The notes: generated from the letters alone by a model not told the origin. DNA of 64,000 nt from Mycobacteroides immunogenum (GCF_001605725.1 NZ_CP011530.1:1612001-1676000), one strand, 5' to 3'. Positions 50,910 to 59,789 are shown, counted from the first letter of the stretch. Numbers and translations: made by a program.

Positions 50910-52354
50910 GCGCTACGCGCGATCCCAAGGTCATCGTCGTCGGTGCGGGCATGGCAGGAATTGCTGTGGGGCACAAACTCAAAGACGCCGGCTTCCACGA
51001 TTTCACCATTCTGGAGAAGGGTGAGGACGTCGGCGGCGTCTGGTACTGGAATCGCTACCCGGGGCTGACCTGTGACGTGCCGTCACAGGCTTACCAATAC
51101 CCATTCGCGCCCCGGACCGACTGGCCCCGCCTCTTCGCCACCGGTCCCGAGATTCAGGCATACCACCGCAAGGTGGCGGAGGACCTGGGCGTGATGTCAC
51201 ACATCCGGTGCGGGCAGGAAGTCACGGCGGCGGAGTTCACCGGTTCGGGCTGGCGCGTGACCACCGCGGCGGGCGAGACCCTGAACTGTGATTTCCTGAT
51301 CGCGGCCACCGGGGTGCTGCATCATCCGAACATTCCCGATATTCCCGGGCTCGACAGTTTCCAGGGGGACGTCGTGCACACCGCACGCTGGGACGATTCG
51401 GTGCGGTTGGAGGGCAAGCGCGTCGCCGCCATTGGGACGGGCTCCACTGGTGTGCAGGTGGTTTCGGCGATGCAGCCCGTCGTTGAGCAGGTGACGTCAT
51501 TCATCCGGACACCGCAGTGGGTGCTGTGGGCGCCGATGTCGATGCGGCAGCCGAAGTTCGTCGGCAAGGTGCTGGCGGCCCTGCCCACCGAACGCGTCGT
51601 GCGGTTGAGCGCGCTGGCGGGGACCGACGCTCTGGTGAACATCGTGACCCGGCCCAGCTGGGGGCGGCGTCTGGTGCAGCAGTACGCACGCGCGTGCCTG
51701 CACCTGATCCGCGACAAGGAACTGCGTCAAAAGCTCACCCCGGACTACGAGCCGCTGTGTAAGCGGCAGGTGCTGTCCGGATCGTTCCACCGTGCTGTGC
51801 AGAAGCCGAATGTCGAGATTGTCACCGACCGCATCGACAGAGTCACCCCGGCCGGAGTTGTGACGGTAGACGGTATCGAACGCGATTTTGACGTGATTGT
51901 GCTGGCCACCGGATTTCAGGCGCACAACTACATGCGCCCCATGAATCTGGTTGGCAAGGATGGGTATTCGATAGACGAGGCATGGGAGAAGGGGCCCAGG
52001 GCCTACCGGATGACTGCGATCCCCGGCTTCCCGAACTTCTTCACCGTGCTCGGACCCAATTCACCCACCGGGTCTATCTGGCTTCAGCACACGGCCGAAC
52101 GTACCGCCGAGTACATCATCAGCTGGCTTCATCGCTTCGCCCGCGGCGAGATCACCACCGTTGAGGTGAGTCGCGAGGCCACTGATGAATTCAATGACCA
52201 AGCGCGTGAAGCGATGAAGCCGACCGTGTGGGCCACCGGGTGCAACTCCTGGTACCTCACCGAGGACGGTTCGGTTGACTTGTGGCCGTTCGACCGCAAG
52301 ACCATGGAGCACATGCTCGCTTCTCCCGAGGAGAGCCACTACATCGTGCGGTGA
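50906..52354 (+). CDS. Flavin-containing Baeyer-Villiger-type monooxygenase
   Basis: A 482-residue flavoprotein. The FAD site is VIVVGAGMAGIAVGHKL (residues 9-25) and the NADPH site is IGTGSTGVQVVSAM. The Baeyer-Villiger fingerprint is FQGDVVHTARWDD (FxGxxxHxxxW, about residues 151-163). The active-site approach includes GGVWYWNRYPGLTCDVPS. It inserts oxygen next to a carbonyl using NADPH and O2; the family includes EtaA-like enzymes that also activate thioamide drugs. It is coupled to the SDR by a 4-base overlap and probably controlled by the divergent TetR. Confidence 0.9.
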   Translation: MSATRDPKVIVVGAGMAGIAVGHKLKDAGFHDFTILEKGEDVGGVWYWNRYPGLTCDVPSQAYQYPFAPRTDWPRLFATGPEIQAYHRKVAEDLGVMSHIRCGQEVTAAEFTGSGWRVTTAAGETLNCDFLIAATGVLHHPNIPDIPGLDSFQGDVVHTARWDDSVRLEGKRVAAIGTGSTGVQVVSAMQPVVEQVTSFIRTPQWVLWAPMSMRQPKFVGKVLAALPTERVVRLSALAGTDALVNIVTRPSWGRRLVQQYARACLHLIRDKELRQKLTPDYEPLCKRQVLSGSFHRAVQKPNVEIVTDRIDRVTPAGVVTVDGIERDFDVIVLATGFQAHNYMRPMNLVGKDGYSIDEAWEKGPRAYRMTAIPGFPNFFTVLGPNSPTGSIWLQHTAERTAEYIISWLHRFARGEITTVEVSREATDEFNDQAREAMKPTVWATGCNSWYLTEDGSVDLWPFDRKTMEHMLASPEESHYIVR

Positions 52355-52360
52355 CGCGTG

Positions 52361-53203
52361 TTAGCGCAGGTTGAACGTCGCCGGATCGGGGCCGATGCGG
52401 CCGTCGGCGGCGTCGAGCGCGGTGATGCGCTCCACCTCGTCGGTGCCGAGTTCGAAGCCGAACACATCGAAGTTGGCGGCGATTCGTGCCGGTGTCACCG
52501 ACTTGGGGATCACCACGTTGCCCAGCTGCAGGTGCCAACGCAGAATCACCTGTGCCGCGGTCACGTTGTGTGCCAGGGCGATGGCGCCGATGGTCGCATC
52601 CTCCAAGATCGTGCCCTGCCCCAGCGGCGACCATGCTTCGGTGGCGATGCCATATTCGGCGTGGAATGCCCGCAGTTCGGGTTGGGTGAATCGCGGGTGC
52701 AGCTCGATCTGGTTGAGGGCGGGCACCTCTCCGGTCTCGTCGATGACGCGCTTGAGGTTGTCCACAGTGAAGTTGCTGACGCCGATGGACTTGGCGCGCC
52801 CGTCGGCCTGGATCCGCTGTAGAGCCTTGAAGCTCGCGACGTACTCATCGAGCTCGGGCACGGGCCAATGGATGAGGTACAGGTCCACGTAGTCGGTACC
52901 CAGCCGCTCCAGGGAGGCGTCAAAGGCCCGCAGCGCATTGTCGTAGCCCTGGTCGGCGTTCCACAGTTTGGTCGTTAGGAAGACATCGCCGCGTGGAATT
53001 CCCGACTCCGCGATGGCGCGGCCGGTGCCTTCCTCGTTCTCGTACACCTTGGCGGTGTCTATCGACCGATACCCGACCTGCAGTGCGGTCGCGACGGCGG
53101 CCTGGGCGCCATCGCTGGGTACCTGCCATACGCCGAAGCCGAGCTGCGGAATCGCCGATCCGGAGTTGAGCGTCACATTCGGAACTATCTGGGGAACTGT
53201 CAC
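52361..53203 (-). CDS. Aldo-keto reductase
   Basis: About 280 residues from GTG 53203; a longer open frame upstream has no family similarity. The (beta/alpha)8 signatures are GYRSIDTAKVYENEEGTG (Asp49, Tyr54), VFLTTKLW (catalytic Lys) and YLIHWPVP (His). The NADPH-binding end is VVIPKSVTPARIAANFDVFG. It resembles mycobacterial AKR5-type enzymes that reduce methylglyoxal and other carbonyls. It is convergent with the monooxygenase, with 6 bases between the stops. Confidence 0.9.
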   Translation of the reverse strand: MTVPQIVPNVTLNSGSAIPQLGFGVWQVPSDGAQAAVATALQVGYRSIDTAKVYENEEGTGRAIAESGIPRGDVFLTTKLWNADQGYDNALRAFDASLERLGTDYVDLYLIHWPVPELDEYVASFKALQRIQADGRAKSIGVSNFTVDNLKRVIDETGEVPALNQIELHPRFTQPELRAFHAEYGIATEAWSPLGQGTILEDATIGAIALAHNVTAAQVILRWHLQLGNVVIPKSVTPARIAANFDVFGFELGTDEVERITALDAADGRIGPDPATFNLR

Positions 53204-53288
53204 GGTCAACCCAACACGAGGGGCCGCCGAGTATTCCCGCACAGGTGGGCTAAGTGACTCTCTGCACCTTGCGCGGGCGCGGAAACGT

Positions 53289-53399
53289 TCACCACCAGGT
53301 GTCTTCGGGCGGCGGCGGATGGTTTCGATCTGCGCGCCACACGCCCACCGCGATTGCGGCAAGAACCGACCAGACAGCGACCGCAACGATGGCAGCCAT
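53289..53399 (-). CDS. Small single-pass membrane protein (36 residues)
   Basis: ATG at 53399 is preceded by GGGGGGTGAC, a plausible ribosome binding site. The product is 36 residues long: a hydrophobic helix (AAIVAVAVWSVLAAIAVGVW), a basic turn (RADRNH) and a tail PPPPEDTWW, then TGA. Helix, positive-inside turn and complete start/stop suggest a real small protein. It lies upstream of the aldo-keto reductase on the same strand and could be its leader gene. I know no family for it. Confidence 0.5.
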   Translation of the reverse strand: MAAIVAVAVWSVLAAIAVGVWRADRNHPPPPEDTWW

Positions 53400-53551
53400 G
53401 ATTGTCACCCCCCGGTGCGAAATTCTATGGCTCGCGGAGAGTGCGCACAAAACGCGAGACCTGCTGCCTCTTTCGGGCGGATCGATTGCACGAGACGCGG
53501 ATTGGGCCCCCCGCTGCGTGCTGCGCCGGCGTCTTGCCGGATCCTGGAATG

Positions 53552-54028
53552 CTAGTGGGACTGCGTTTGGGTGAACCCCGCGTCGTCGCCTGCCTGTCCC
53601 ATGAGGGTGGTGTATCCGTGTTGCACCGTGGTTCCGTCATCGGTGGTGATCACGTTCTTGGTGGTGACGATGTCGGCGCCGAATGCGGTGCGAATGTCGT
53701 GCATGTGGACTTCGCAATGCAGGACATCCCCGGTGACTATGGGGTGCAGCATGGTGAATTGCTGATCCACCTGCGCGATTTTCTTGTCGTTGATGACGAT
53801 GCCGCAGTGCTGCAAAAACCACTTCTGGGCGGTGTACCCCAGGATGCACAGGAATGTCGGCGGTACCACGAGCTCGCCGTATCCCAGGGCGTTGGCCGCG
53901 GGCAGGCTGTGGTGTGCCGGGTGAAGGTTCTGGATAGCGAGGGATAGTTCGCGGATCTTCTCGCGTCCGACCACGTACGTAGCGGGGTACCGGTGATGAG
54001 TGCCGATCAGATCAGGAGAGATGGGCAT
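53552..54028 (-). CDS. MaoC-like N-terminal dehydratase (HadA/HadC-type)
   Basis: About 158 residues from ATG 54028 (start PISPDLIGTHHRYPATYVVG). Family features are REKIRELSLAIQNLHPAHHS, VVPPTFLCILGYTAQ, VDQQFTMLHPIVTGDVLHCE and TTVQHGYTTLMGQ. HadA and HadC are the substrate-binding halves of mycolic-acid (3R)-hydroxyacyl-ACP dehydratase; the catalytic hydratase-2 half (HadB) is not adjacent. This orphan may pair with a HadB-like protein elsewhere or act alone on a CoA ester. Confidence 0.78.
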   Translation of the reverse strand: MPISPDLIGTHHRYPATYVVGREKIRELSLAIQNLHPAHHSLPAANALGYGELVVPPTFLCILGYTAQKWFLQHCGIVINDKKIAQVDQQFTMLHPIVTGDVLHCEVHMHDIRTAFGADIVTTKNVITTDDGTTVQHGYTTLMGQAGDDAGFTQTQSH

Positions 54029-54182
54029 GGCCCTAATGTAAACGGGCGTTGACTTGTGGTCTGGCACAGGGTTGCCTAAATTGTGCGCGCCGTCGCCGCC
54101 GGGGTGGCCGGACATGCCTGCGCCGTCTACATGAACTCGATGTACTTGCGTGACATGGCCATAGCGCCACTCGCCAAAGCAT

Positions 54183-54227
54183 TAGGCCGGTGTAGGGGGG
54201 ACTTGTTGTCCCGCCTACACCGGCCTA
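54183..54227 (-). terminator. Large hairpin downstream of tRNA-Lys
   Basis: Arms TAGGCCGGTGTAGG / CCTACACCGGCCTA (14 bases each) continue through one G-G mismatch into GGGAC / GTCCC around TTGTT. It starts 5 bases past the tRNA 3' end on the minus strand and has no T-tract, so it is either a terminator or a processing hairpin. Confidence 0.7.
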
Positions 54228-54232
54228 TGTTG

Positions 54233-54305
<73 letters not shown>

Positions 54306-54415
54306 GTGAACGTGCGTGGAAGACCTTAGCAGCCTCAGTGCCCGTAACGAAAATTGTAATCCCGGCGATAGCCCGGTCGCGTTGGTTGAGGTCGTCGAGG
54401 ATCCTCGCGAACCCG

Positions 54416-54421
54416 TACAAT
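54416..54421 (+). promoter_or_regulatory. Candidate -10 element of the L,D-transpeptidase gene
   Basis: TACAAT matches the SigA-type TANNNT consensus and lies 42 bases before the ATG. No good -35 is visible. A ribosome binding site (AAAGGGAG) precedes the start codon. Confidence 0.5.
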
Positions 54422-54463
54422 CGTGGCTGATTTTCCTGCATCAAGATTCAAAGGGAGCAAAGT

Positions 54464-55684
54464 ATGACCCAGGGTCGTCCACGCCTGATGGTTGGCGCGC
54501 GTCGGCGATGGGCCAGCACACTTGCTCTTCCTATGCTGGCAATGGCTGTACTGGCCGGATGCGCCGACGCCACACCGCAGGAACCGTCGAAAGTCATTGA
54601 TAAGGCAACGCCTTACGCCGATCTGTTGGTGCCGAAGCTGGCGATGTCGGTTAAGGACGGAGCCGTTGGTGTCCCGGTCGACGCGCCGGTGACAGTGACT
54701 GCCGGCGAGGGCGTGTTGGGCAGCGTCTCCATGGTCAACTCCGATGGCAAAGAGATCGCCGGCGAGATCGGACCCGACGGCGTCACCTGGACGACTACCG
54801 AGCCGTTGGGTTACGACAAGCAGTACACGATCACGGCCGATGCACGGGGTCTCGGCGGCGTGGCTCGGGGCAACGCGACCTTCCGCACGCAGTCACCGGA
54901 CAACATGACCATGCCGTACGTCGTGCCGGGCGACGGCGAGGTTGTCGGCATCGGTCAAACGGTGGCCATCCGGTTCGACGAGAACATTCCGAATCGTGCC
55001 GCGGCCGAGAAGGCCATCAAGATCACCACCAACCCGCCGGTCGAGGGTGCCTTCTATTGGCTGAACAACCGCGAAGTGCGTTGGCGCCCCGAGTCGTTCT
55101 GGGATTCCGGCACATCTGTCGATGTCAAGGTCAACACCTACGGCGTCAACCTCGGCGACGGTGTCTTCGGCCAGGACAATGTGGCTTCCCATTTCACGAT
55201 CGGTGACGCGGTGATCAGCCGTGTGGATGACACCAACAAGGTTCTCAATATCGAGCGCAACGGCGAGATCATCAAGACCATGCCGACGTCGATGGGTAAG
55301 GACAAGGCGCCCACCAACAACGGCACGTACATCATTGGTGAGCGGTTCAAGGATCTGATCATGGACTCGTCGACTTACGGTGTCGCGGTCAACTCGCCCG
55401 ATGGCTACCGCACCAAGGTGCAGTACGCCACCCAGATGTCCTACAGCGGGATTTACGTGCACGCGGCGCCGTGGTCTGTTGGTGCGCAGGGGCGTACCAA
55501 CACCAGCCATGGCTGTCTGAACGTCAGCACCGCGAACGCAAAGTGGTTCTACGAGAACACCAAACGCGGTGATGTGGTCATCGTCTCGCATACCGTCGGG
55601 CCGGTTTTGCCGGGCACCGAGGGGTTGGGGGACTGGAACATTCCGTGGGCGCAGTGGAAGGCTGGAAACGCGCGCCAGCAGTAA
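54464..55684 (+). CDS. ldtB: L,D-transpeptidase 2, lipoprotein (LdtMt2/LppS-like)
   Basis: A 406-residue periplasmic transpeptidase. The signal peptide ends in the lipobox VLAGC (Cys33). Two Ig-like domains follow (about 55-150 and 150-250), then the YkuD catalytic domain with [11 protein letters not shown] and the active-site SHGCLNVS (Cys351). It forms 3-3 cross-links in peptidoglycan from tetrapeptide donors and is a carbapenem target. Length, domain order and catalytic position match M. tuberculosis LdtMt2 (408 residues), and the neighbours agree (tRNA-Lys, bcp region). Confidence 0.95.
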   Translation: MTQGRPRLMVGARRRWASTLALPMLAMAVLAGCADATPQEPSKVIDKATPYADLLVPKLAMSVKDGAVGVPVDAPVTVTAGEGVLGSVSMVNSDGKEIAGEIGPDGVTWTTTEPLGYDKQYTITADARGLGGVARGNATFRTQSPDNMTMPYVVPGDGEVVGIGQTVAIRFDENIPNRAAAEKAIKITTNPPVEGAFYWLNNREVRWRPESFWDSGTSVDVKVNTYGVNLGDGVFGQDNVASHFTIGDAVISRVDDTNKVLNIERNGEIIKTMPTSMGKDKAPTNNGTYIIGERFKDLIMDSSTYGVAVNSPDGYRTKVQYATQMSYSGIYVHAAPWSVGAQGRTNTSHGCLNVSTANAKWFYENTKRGDVVIVSHTVGPVLPGTEGLGDWNIPWAQWKAGNARQQ

Positions 55685-55708
55685 CGGCGTCTGCTCGCGC
55701 GCGGCCGG

Positions 55709-56596
55709 CTAGCCCTCGATCACCTTCTGGTCGATAACCCGCTTGGACGGCACCATGATGATCGACTTGGAGTTATCGCGATCGCGGTAGGCCGACTCCA
55801 GGATCGACGGGATGCTCTCGAGCTTGCCATGCACGCTCATCAGCTGCTCCAGGATTGAGATACGCTGCTGGCCAACCTCTTCCACCGATCGGCGGGCCTG
55901 ATCCAGTCGGCGTTCGATCTGTTCGTCGGCCAGCCGCAGGCGGCGGTCTGCCTCGTCCTTGGCGTCGGCAAGGCGCTTTTCGCACTCGGCCTGGGTGCCA
56001 CGCCGTTGCTCATCAACGACCGCCTGGGTGTCGGTGCGCAGCTTGGTCAGCTCTTCGTCCAATTCCGTCTCGGCCTTCTCGCGCCGTTTGGCTTCGGCGG
56101 CGCGCAGTCGCTCGGATTCGCTAACCGCCTGAGCGACAATCTGATTGGCTTCCTCACGGGCCCGCGCCATCACCTCGGTGTATTCGGTTTCCAGCGCACT
56201 CTGCCGCGCCGCCATGTCGGCGAGCATCTCCTTGTGCTTGGTGCGCATGGCTTCGGCGTCGGCCTTGGCGGAGGCGACCAGGGCGGCGGATTCGGTGCGC
56301 GCCTCGCTTTGCATCTCGGAGACCTCGTCGACCGCGATACGGAGCATCTTGGCCATGCGGTCGGTCATCGCGTGAGCGGAGGGGGAGGTGTCGCTGAGGG
56401 TGGAAACCTCGTCCTTGAGTGAGCCGATCTGCTTGGTCGCGTCTTCGAGCCGGCTCTTGAGCGTCTCGACATCGTTCAGCCCCGATTGGTGCATGATCGT
56501 CAATCGGCTGATGTACTCGTTGACCTCAATCGGGTCGTACCCGTTACGGGTCCGAGTGAAGTTCCGGGTGGACTCATTGGTGGTGGTCGCGGTCAC
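55709..56596 (-). CDS. DivIVA-like coiled-coil protein
   Basis: About 295 residues from GTG 56596. The N-terminal region TRNFTRTRNGYDPIEVNEYI resembles the DivIVA membrane-binding start. It is followed by a long coiled coil rich in Ala, Glu, Arg and Gln (about 40-270) and a short ordered tail (SIIMVPSKRVIDQKVIEG). Such proteins mark poles or septa and organise envelope growth in actinobacteria; whether this one behaves like Wag31 or SepIVA is not clear. It is convergent with ldtB, which fits an envelope setting. Confidence 0.75.
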   Translation of the reverse strand: MTATTTNESTRNFTRTRNGYDPIEVNEYISRLTIMHQSGLNDVETLKSRLEDATKQIGSLKDEVSTLSDTSPSAHAMTDRMAKMLRIAVDEVSEMQSEARTESAALVASAKADAEAMRTKHKEMLADMAARQSALETEYTEVMARAREEANQIVAQAVSESERLRAAEAKRREKAETELDEELTKLRTDTQAVVDEQRRGTQAECEKRLADAKDEADRRLRLADEQIERRLDQARRSVEEVGQQRISILEQLMSVHGKLESIPSILESAYRDRDNSKSIIMVPSKRVIDQKVIEG

Positions 56597-56983
56597 GGGT
56601 ACCCCTTGGGAACAGGTATGGAAGTAGAGATGGGCGTTAGCCCGCGAAGAGTATGACACGCGTTACCAGTTCTCGTATAGCGGTGTTGGTAAATAGTGGA
56701 GCGCACTGTAACCAGATTTGCAGCGCTAGATACGCCTGGTCACGGCGTCTATTTTCTGATTGTTACTGCCGTCGATTCGGCGACAGCATGCCCGTAGGAG
56801 GTTCGCCACTGTCGCGGCCGAATGTCATATATGTTTGCTATCGCTTCGCGGGGGCATCACTGTGGGCGTACTGATCTTGTGATGCCTGGTTTGCCGTGGA
56901 TGGGATTTTGGAACGTATGGCCTACATGTGCGGTTTCCTGAAATCGATCTTGATTGCGCAACTTCAAGTAGCGATGGCGCGAA
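56597..56983. other. Intergenic region without recognisable gene
   Basis: 387 bases between the divergent-side start of the coiled-coil gene and the end of the DUF2834 gene. The part at 56,650-56,950 is lower in GC than its surroundings. Only short frames without protein character are present; the coiled-coil gene's promoter must lie in the first part. Confidence 0.5.
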
Positions 56984-57376
56984 CTACCCGGTCGCGGTAT
57001 GGGGTATCTGGTCGGCCCGTGTCGCGGCGATGTCGCGGATCAGCAGGAAGAACGGGACCGCGGTGCCCGCTCCGACACCGAAGGTCACCAGAACTGAAGC
57101 CACCCACCAGCGCAGGATGCCGAGTTTTCGAGCTTCGGCAAAAGACCAGGCCTGGAACGCGGTGCCCATGAGGTAGGTGTCCGAGTAGATGAATCGGATT
57201 GCCGGCAGCGGTGCCTTGCTCGGTGGTCTGAAGAAGTCCACGGCAGCCTTTCTCGGGCCGTGCTTCGCGACGTACGGCCATGCGATGGAGTTCTGTACGA
57301 CGAAGGCGGCCAATGTGGTCGCAAGCAAGATGGTGCGGTTTCTGTCTGATCTCGGCGCGGATGGGTCGGCTCTCAT
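56984..57376 (-). CDS. DUF2834-type membrane protein
   Basis: A 130-residue protein with about three membrane helices (ILLATTLAAFVVQNSIAWPY, IYSDTYLMGTAFQAWSFAEA, WWVASVLVTFGVGAGTAVPF). The pattern, with a helix-breaking YLMGTAF and a terminal FLLIRD, looks like the DUF2834 family of unknown function. It stands alone on the minus strand. Confidence 0.7.
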   Translation of the reverse strand: MRADPSAPRSDRNRTILLATTLAAFVVQNSIAWPYVAKHGPRKAAVDFFRPPSKAPLPAIRFIYSDTYLMGTAFQAWSFAEARKLGILRWWVASVLVTFGVGAGTAVPFFLLIRDIAATRADQIPHTATG

Positions 57377-57493
57377 GGCGTGGAGTGTCTCCTGAGCAGG
57401 CCCCTGTTTTCAGCGGTTTGCCTACCGAAGTACTTGTGGCACGTGGGAAATCGGGTGGATAGTCCTTTGCGGCGGGATTTATAGTCCCGTTTC

Positions 57494-58249
57494 GTGGACG
57501 CTAAGACCAATGCCTATGCCAGGAGAGTCGCAGCAGAGATGGCATCGGTGTTCGGTGCACAGCTGGTCGGTGTCTACCTCCACGGTTCGGCGGTGCTGGG
57601 CGGATTTGACCCGCGGCGAAGCGATGTGGACATCGTGGTGGTCTGCGAGAACGTGATGACGGCAGTCCAGCAGTCCGCAGTCGCCGAGCGACTGAGGGCG
57701 CAGCACCTGCCCTGTCCGGCTGCCGGGCTGGAGTTGAGCATCGTGACCCTCGCGGCCGCCGGGCGTCCCTCAGTGCAACCGTTGTTCGAATTGCACATCA
57801 CCACGGCGCCGACCGACAGCAAGGTCATCGATGGCCATGGTCACCCCGGAGACCCCGACCTGATCTTGCACTTTGCGGTCTGTCGTCAGGCTGGACGGCT
57901 GGTAGGTCCCGGCCGTGCGGCAGCGGAGGTCTTCGCCCCCATTGGCAGGGACATGGTGGCCGCCCAGTTGGTGGCCGAAGTGCGCTGGGGTGCTGGGCAT
58001 GCGCCCGCGGAATACGCTGTGCTCAACGCCTGCCGTGCTTGGCAATTCGCGATGGACGGTGTGCTGGTATCCAAGGTCGACGGTGGACAGTGGGCACTGG
58101 AAAGGATGGCAGGTGTAGACCGCGAACTGATCCGCGCGGCACTGGATCGTCAGAGATGTCTCACCGGAGCCGATCTCGACTCACTGGCTGTGGCGCGCTT
58201 TGTGCGCCGCGTCCTCGGCCAGATCGCCGACCCAATCCGCACGGAGTAG
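57494..58249 (+). CDS. Aminoglycoside nucleotidyltransferase-like protein (ANT/AadA fold)
   Basis: A 251-residue nucleotidyltransferase starting at GTG 57494. The polymerase-beta motif is VYLHGSAVLGGFDPRRSDVD with metal-binding acids, continuing IVVVCENVM. The C-terminal DUF4111-type domain includes EYAVLNACRAWQFAMDG. AadA-type enzymes adenylylate streptomycin or spectinomycin. This chromosomal form may contribute to intrinsic aminoglycoside resistance, but the sequence does not fix the substrate. Its last 69 bases overlap the convergent acetyltransferase. Confidence 0.78.
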   Translation: MDAKTNAYARRVAAEMASVFGAQLVGVYLHGSAVLGGFDPRRSDVDIVVVCENVMTAVQQSAVAERLRAQHLPCPAAGLELSIVTLAAAGRPSVQPLFELHITTAPTDSKVIDGHGHPGDPDLILHFAVCRQAGRLVGPGRAAAEVFAPIGRDMVAAQLVAEVRWGAGHAPAEYAVLNACRAWQFAMDGVLVSKVDGGQWALERMAGVDRELIRAALDRQRCLTGADLDSLAVARFVRRVLGQIADPIRTE

Positions 58250-58771
58250 TTGATATTCGACCTCGCCGTGTTCACTGCCGGGAAGGGGGTCGTCAAAGTG
58301 TGGATGAAAGGTCCGCACTTGCGTGAGGCCGGCTTTGGCCATTACGCGGCGGGAGGCAAGGTTGATCGCCATCGTCTGTGCCCATACGCGTTCGGTGCCG
58401 AGGTCGGTGAATCCCTTACGGATGAGTGCTCGCGCTGCTTCGGTGGCGTATCCCTGGCCCCAGGCGTGTGCCGCGAAGCGGTAGCCGAGCTCCACCTCGA
58501 CGGCGCCACCACGCTGGGGCGGCTGAATCGCTGCCCAGCCCACAAAGGCCGCGGTGGAACGCTCGATAGCGGCGAACCGCCCCGCCGGGCTGAGTTGGTA
58601 GTCGTGCAGGATCTTGGGCAGCACCTCGTGCTCGATCTCGGCTCGTGGGGTGGGCTCACCGGTCAGGAATTGCATCACCGTGGGATCGCTATCCAGCCAC
58701 ACCAGGTCGTCGAGGTCGGCGTCGGTGAACCGGCGTAGCAGTAGTCGCTCGGTCTCGACAAATACATCCAC
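58181..58771 (-). CDS. GNAT-family N-acetyltransferase (RimJ/RimL-like)
   Basis: A 196-residue GNAT. It begins VETERLLLRRFTDADLDDLV. The acetyl-CoA site is LGYRFAAHAWGQGYATEAAR, followed by RVWAQTMAINLASRRVMAKA. Closest in pattern to ribosomal-protein or small-molecule acetyltransferases. Its 3' end overlaps the convergent nucleotidyltransferase by 69 bases, so each C terminus is encoded on the other's antisense strand. Confidence 0.85.
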   Translation of the reverse strand: MDVFVETERLLLRRFTDADLDDLVWLDSDPTVMQFLTGEPTPRAEIEHEVLPKILHDYQLSPAGRFAAIERSTAAFVGWAAIQPPQRGGAVEVELGYRFAAHAWGQGYATEAARALIRKGFTDLGTERVWAQTMAINLASRRVMAKAGLTQVRTFHPHFDDPLPGSEHGEVEYQLLRADWVGDLAEDAAHKARHSQ

Positions 58772-58874
58772 CGGTCATCCTTCCCGATAGATCCAGCAGC
58801 GGATAACGTCAGCGGCCATCCTGTCCGGGCGGTGTCACCGAGTCCAATGCTTTTTGACGGGGAATCCAGAAAAC

Positions 58875-58915
58875 GAACATCGCCCCACCCGATACTTGCG
58901 GGTGGGGCGATGTTC
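58875..58915 (-). terminator. Intrinsic terminator of tRNA-His
   Basis: Perfect 17-base arms (GAACATCGCCCCACCCG and its complement) around a 7-base loop lie 5 bases past the tRNA CCA end. On the minus strand they are followed by GTTTTC, a short U-tract. Confidence 0.88.
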
Positions 58916-58919
58916 TTGG

Positions 58920-58996
58920 TGGGGTGGCTGACGGGACTCGAACCCGCGACAGCCAGGATCACAACCTGGTGCTCTACCAACTGAACTACAGCCACC
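58920..58996 (-). tRNA. tRNA-His (anticodon GTG)
   Basis: A cloverleaf with an encoded G-1 pairing with discriminator C73, the hallmark of tRNA-His. The acceptor is GTGGCTG / CAGCCAC, the anticodon stem is CCAGG / CCTGG around TTGTGAT (GTG), and the T-loop is GGGTTCGAGTCCC. CCA is encoded at the 3' end (58920-58922). It precedes a strong terminator. Confidence 0.96.
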
Positions 58997-59042
58997 ATTG
59001 CCGCGCGGAGCGGCGTGAAAGATCTTAACCGGTGATGGTGCC

Positions 59043-59669
59043 TTAGGCCGAATCGGCGTCCGGCGCGTTGTCCAGGTTCGCCACAATCGCGACAAGGTCA
59101 CTGGTAGAAGGCCCGGGGTCGGGCACGAAGGCCGCCCGACGGTAGTAACGCAGCTCGCGGATCGACTCCTTGATATCGGCGAGCGCGCGGTGCGCCAGCC
59201 CCTTGTCGGGCTGGCCGAAGTAGATCCGTGGGTACCAGCGGCGGCACAGCTCCTTGATGGAGCTGACGTCGATCATGCGGTAGTGCAGGAAGCCGTCGAG
59301 TTCGGGCATATCGCGTGCGATGAACCCGCGGTCGGTGGCGATGGAGTTTCCGGCCAGGGGAGCGGTCTTGGCGGAAGGTACATGCTGCCGGATGTAGTCG
59401 AGTACCAGGGCCTCGGCCTCCTGCAGGGTGACCACCGACTTGCGGACCTCTTGGGTGAGCCCGGACTTGGCGTGCATATCGGCGACCACCCGTGGCATCG
59501 CCGCCAGGGCGTCATCATCGGCGTGAATGACGACGTCAACACCCTCGCCGAGGATGTTGAGGTCGCCGTCGGTAACAAGGGCTGCGATCTCGATCAGTTT
59601 GTCGGAGCCGAGGTCGAGCCCCGTCATCTCGCAGTCGATCCAGACCAGTTCATCGCGTGGAGCACTCAC
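59043..59669 (-). CDS. orn: Oligoribonuclease (3'-5' DEDDh exonuclease)
   Basis: A 208-residue Orn. Catalytic ExoI is [20 protein letters not shown]. ExoII is in [20 protein letters not shown] and ExoIII includes [18 protein letters not shown]. It degrades 2-5-nucleotide RNAs and pGpG/pApA to mononucleotides, completing RNA and cyclic dinucleotide turnover. It starts with GTG 59669. tRNA-His lies just downstream on the same strand, as in M. tuberculosis (Rv2511 region). Confidence 0.95.
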   Translation of the reverse strand: MSAPRDELVWIDCEMTGLDLGSDKLIEIAALVTDGDLNILGEGVDVVIHADDDALAAMPRVVADMHAKSGLTQEVRKSVVTLQEAEALVLDYIRQHVPSAKTAPLAGNSIATDRGFIARDMPELDGFLHYRMIDVSSIKELCRRWYPRIYFGQPDKGLAHRALADIKESIRELRYYRRAAFVPDPGPSTSDLVAIVANLDNAPDADSA

Positions 59670-59704
59670 AGTCTGACCACAGTAGCGGTCGGAGCTGCCG
59701 GTGA

Positions 59705-59767
59705 CGCCGAGATGACATCCACGAAGGGGGTGTTTCGTGTTTTGTGTGCGCAGATGTCATCTCGGCG
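59705..59767. repeat. Long inverted repeat between orn and HerA-like gene
   Basis: Perfect 15-base arms CGCCGAGATGACATC / GATGTCATCTCGGCG are separated by 33 bases that hold a nested hairpin (CACGAA / TTCGTG). It lies in the divergent promoter spacer, so it is not a terminator; operator or structural element. Confidence 0.65.
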
Positions 59768-59789
59768 ATGAGCCGATAGGGTCGTTGCC

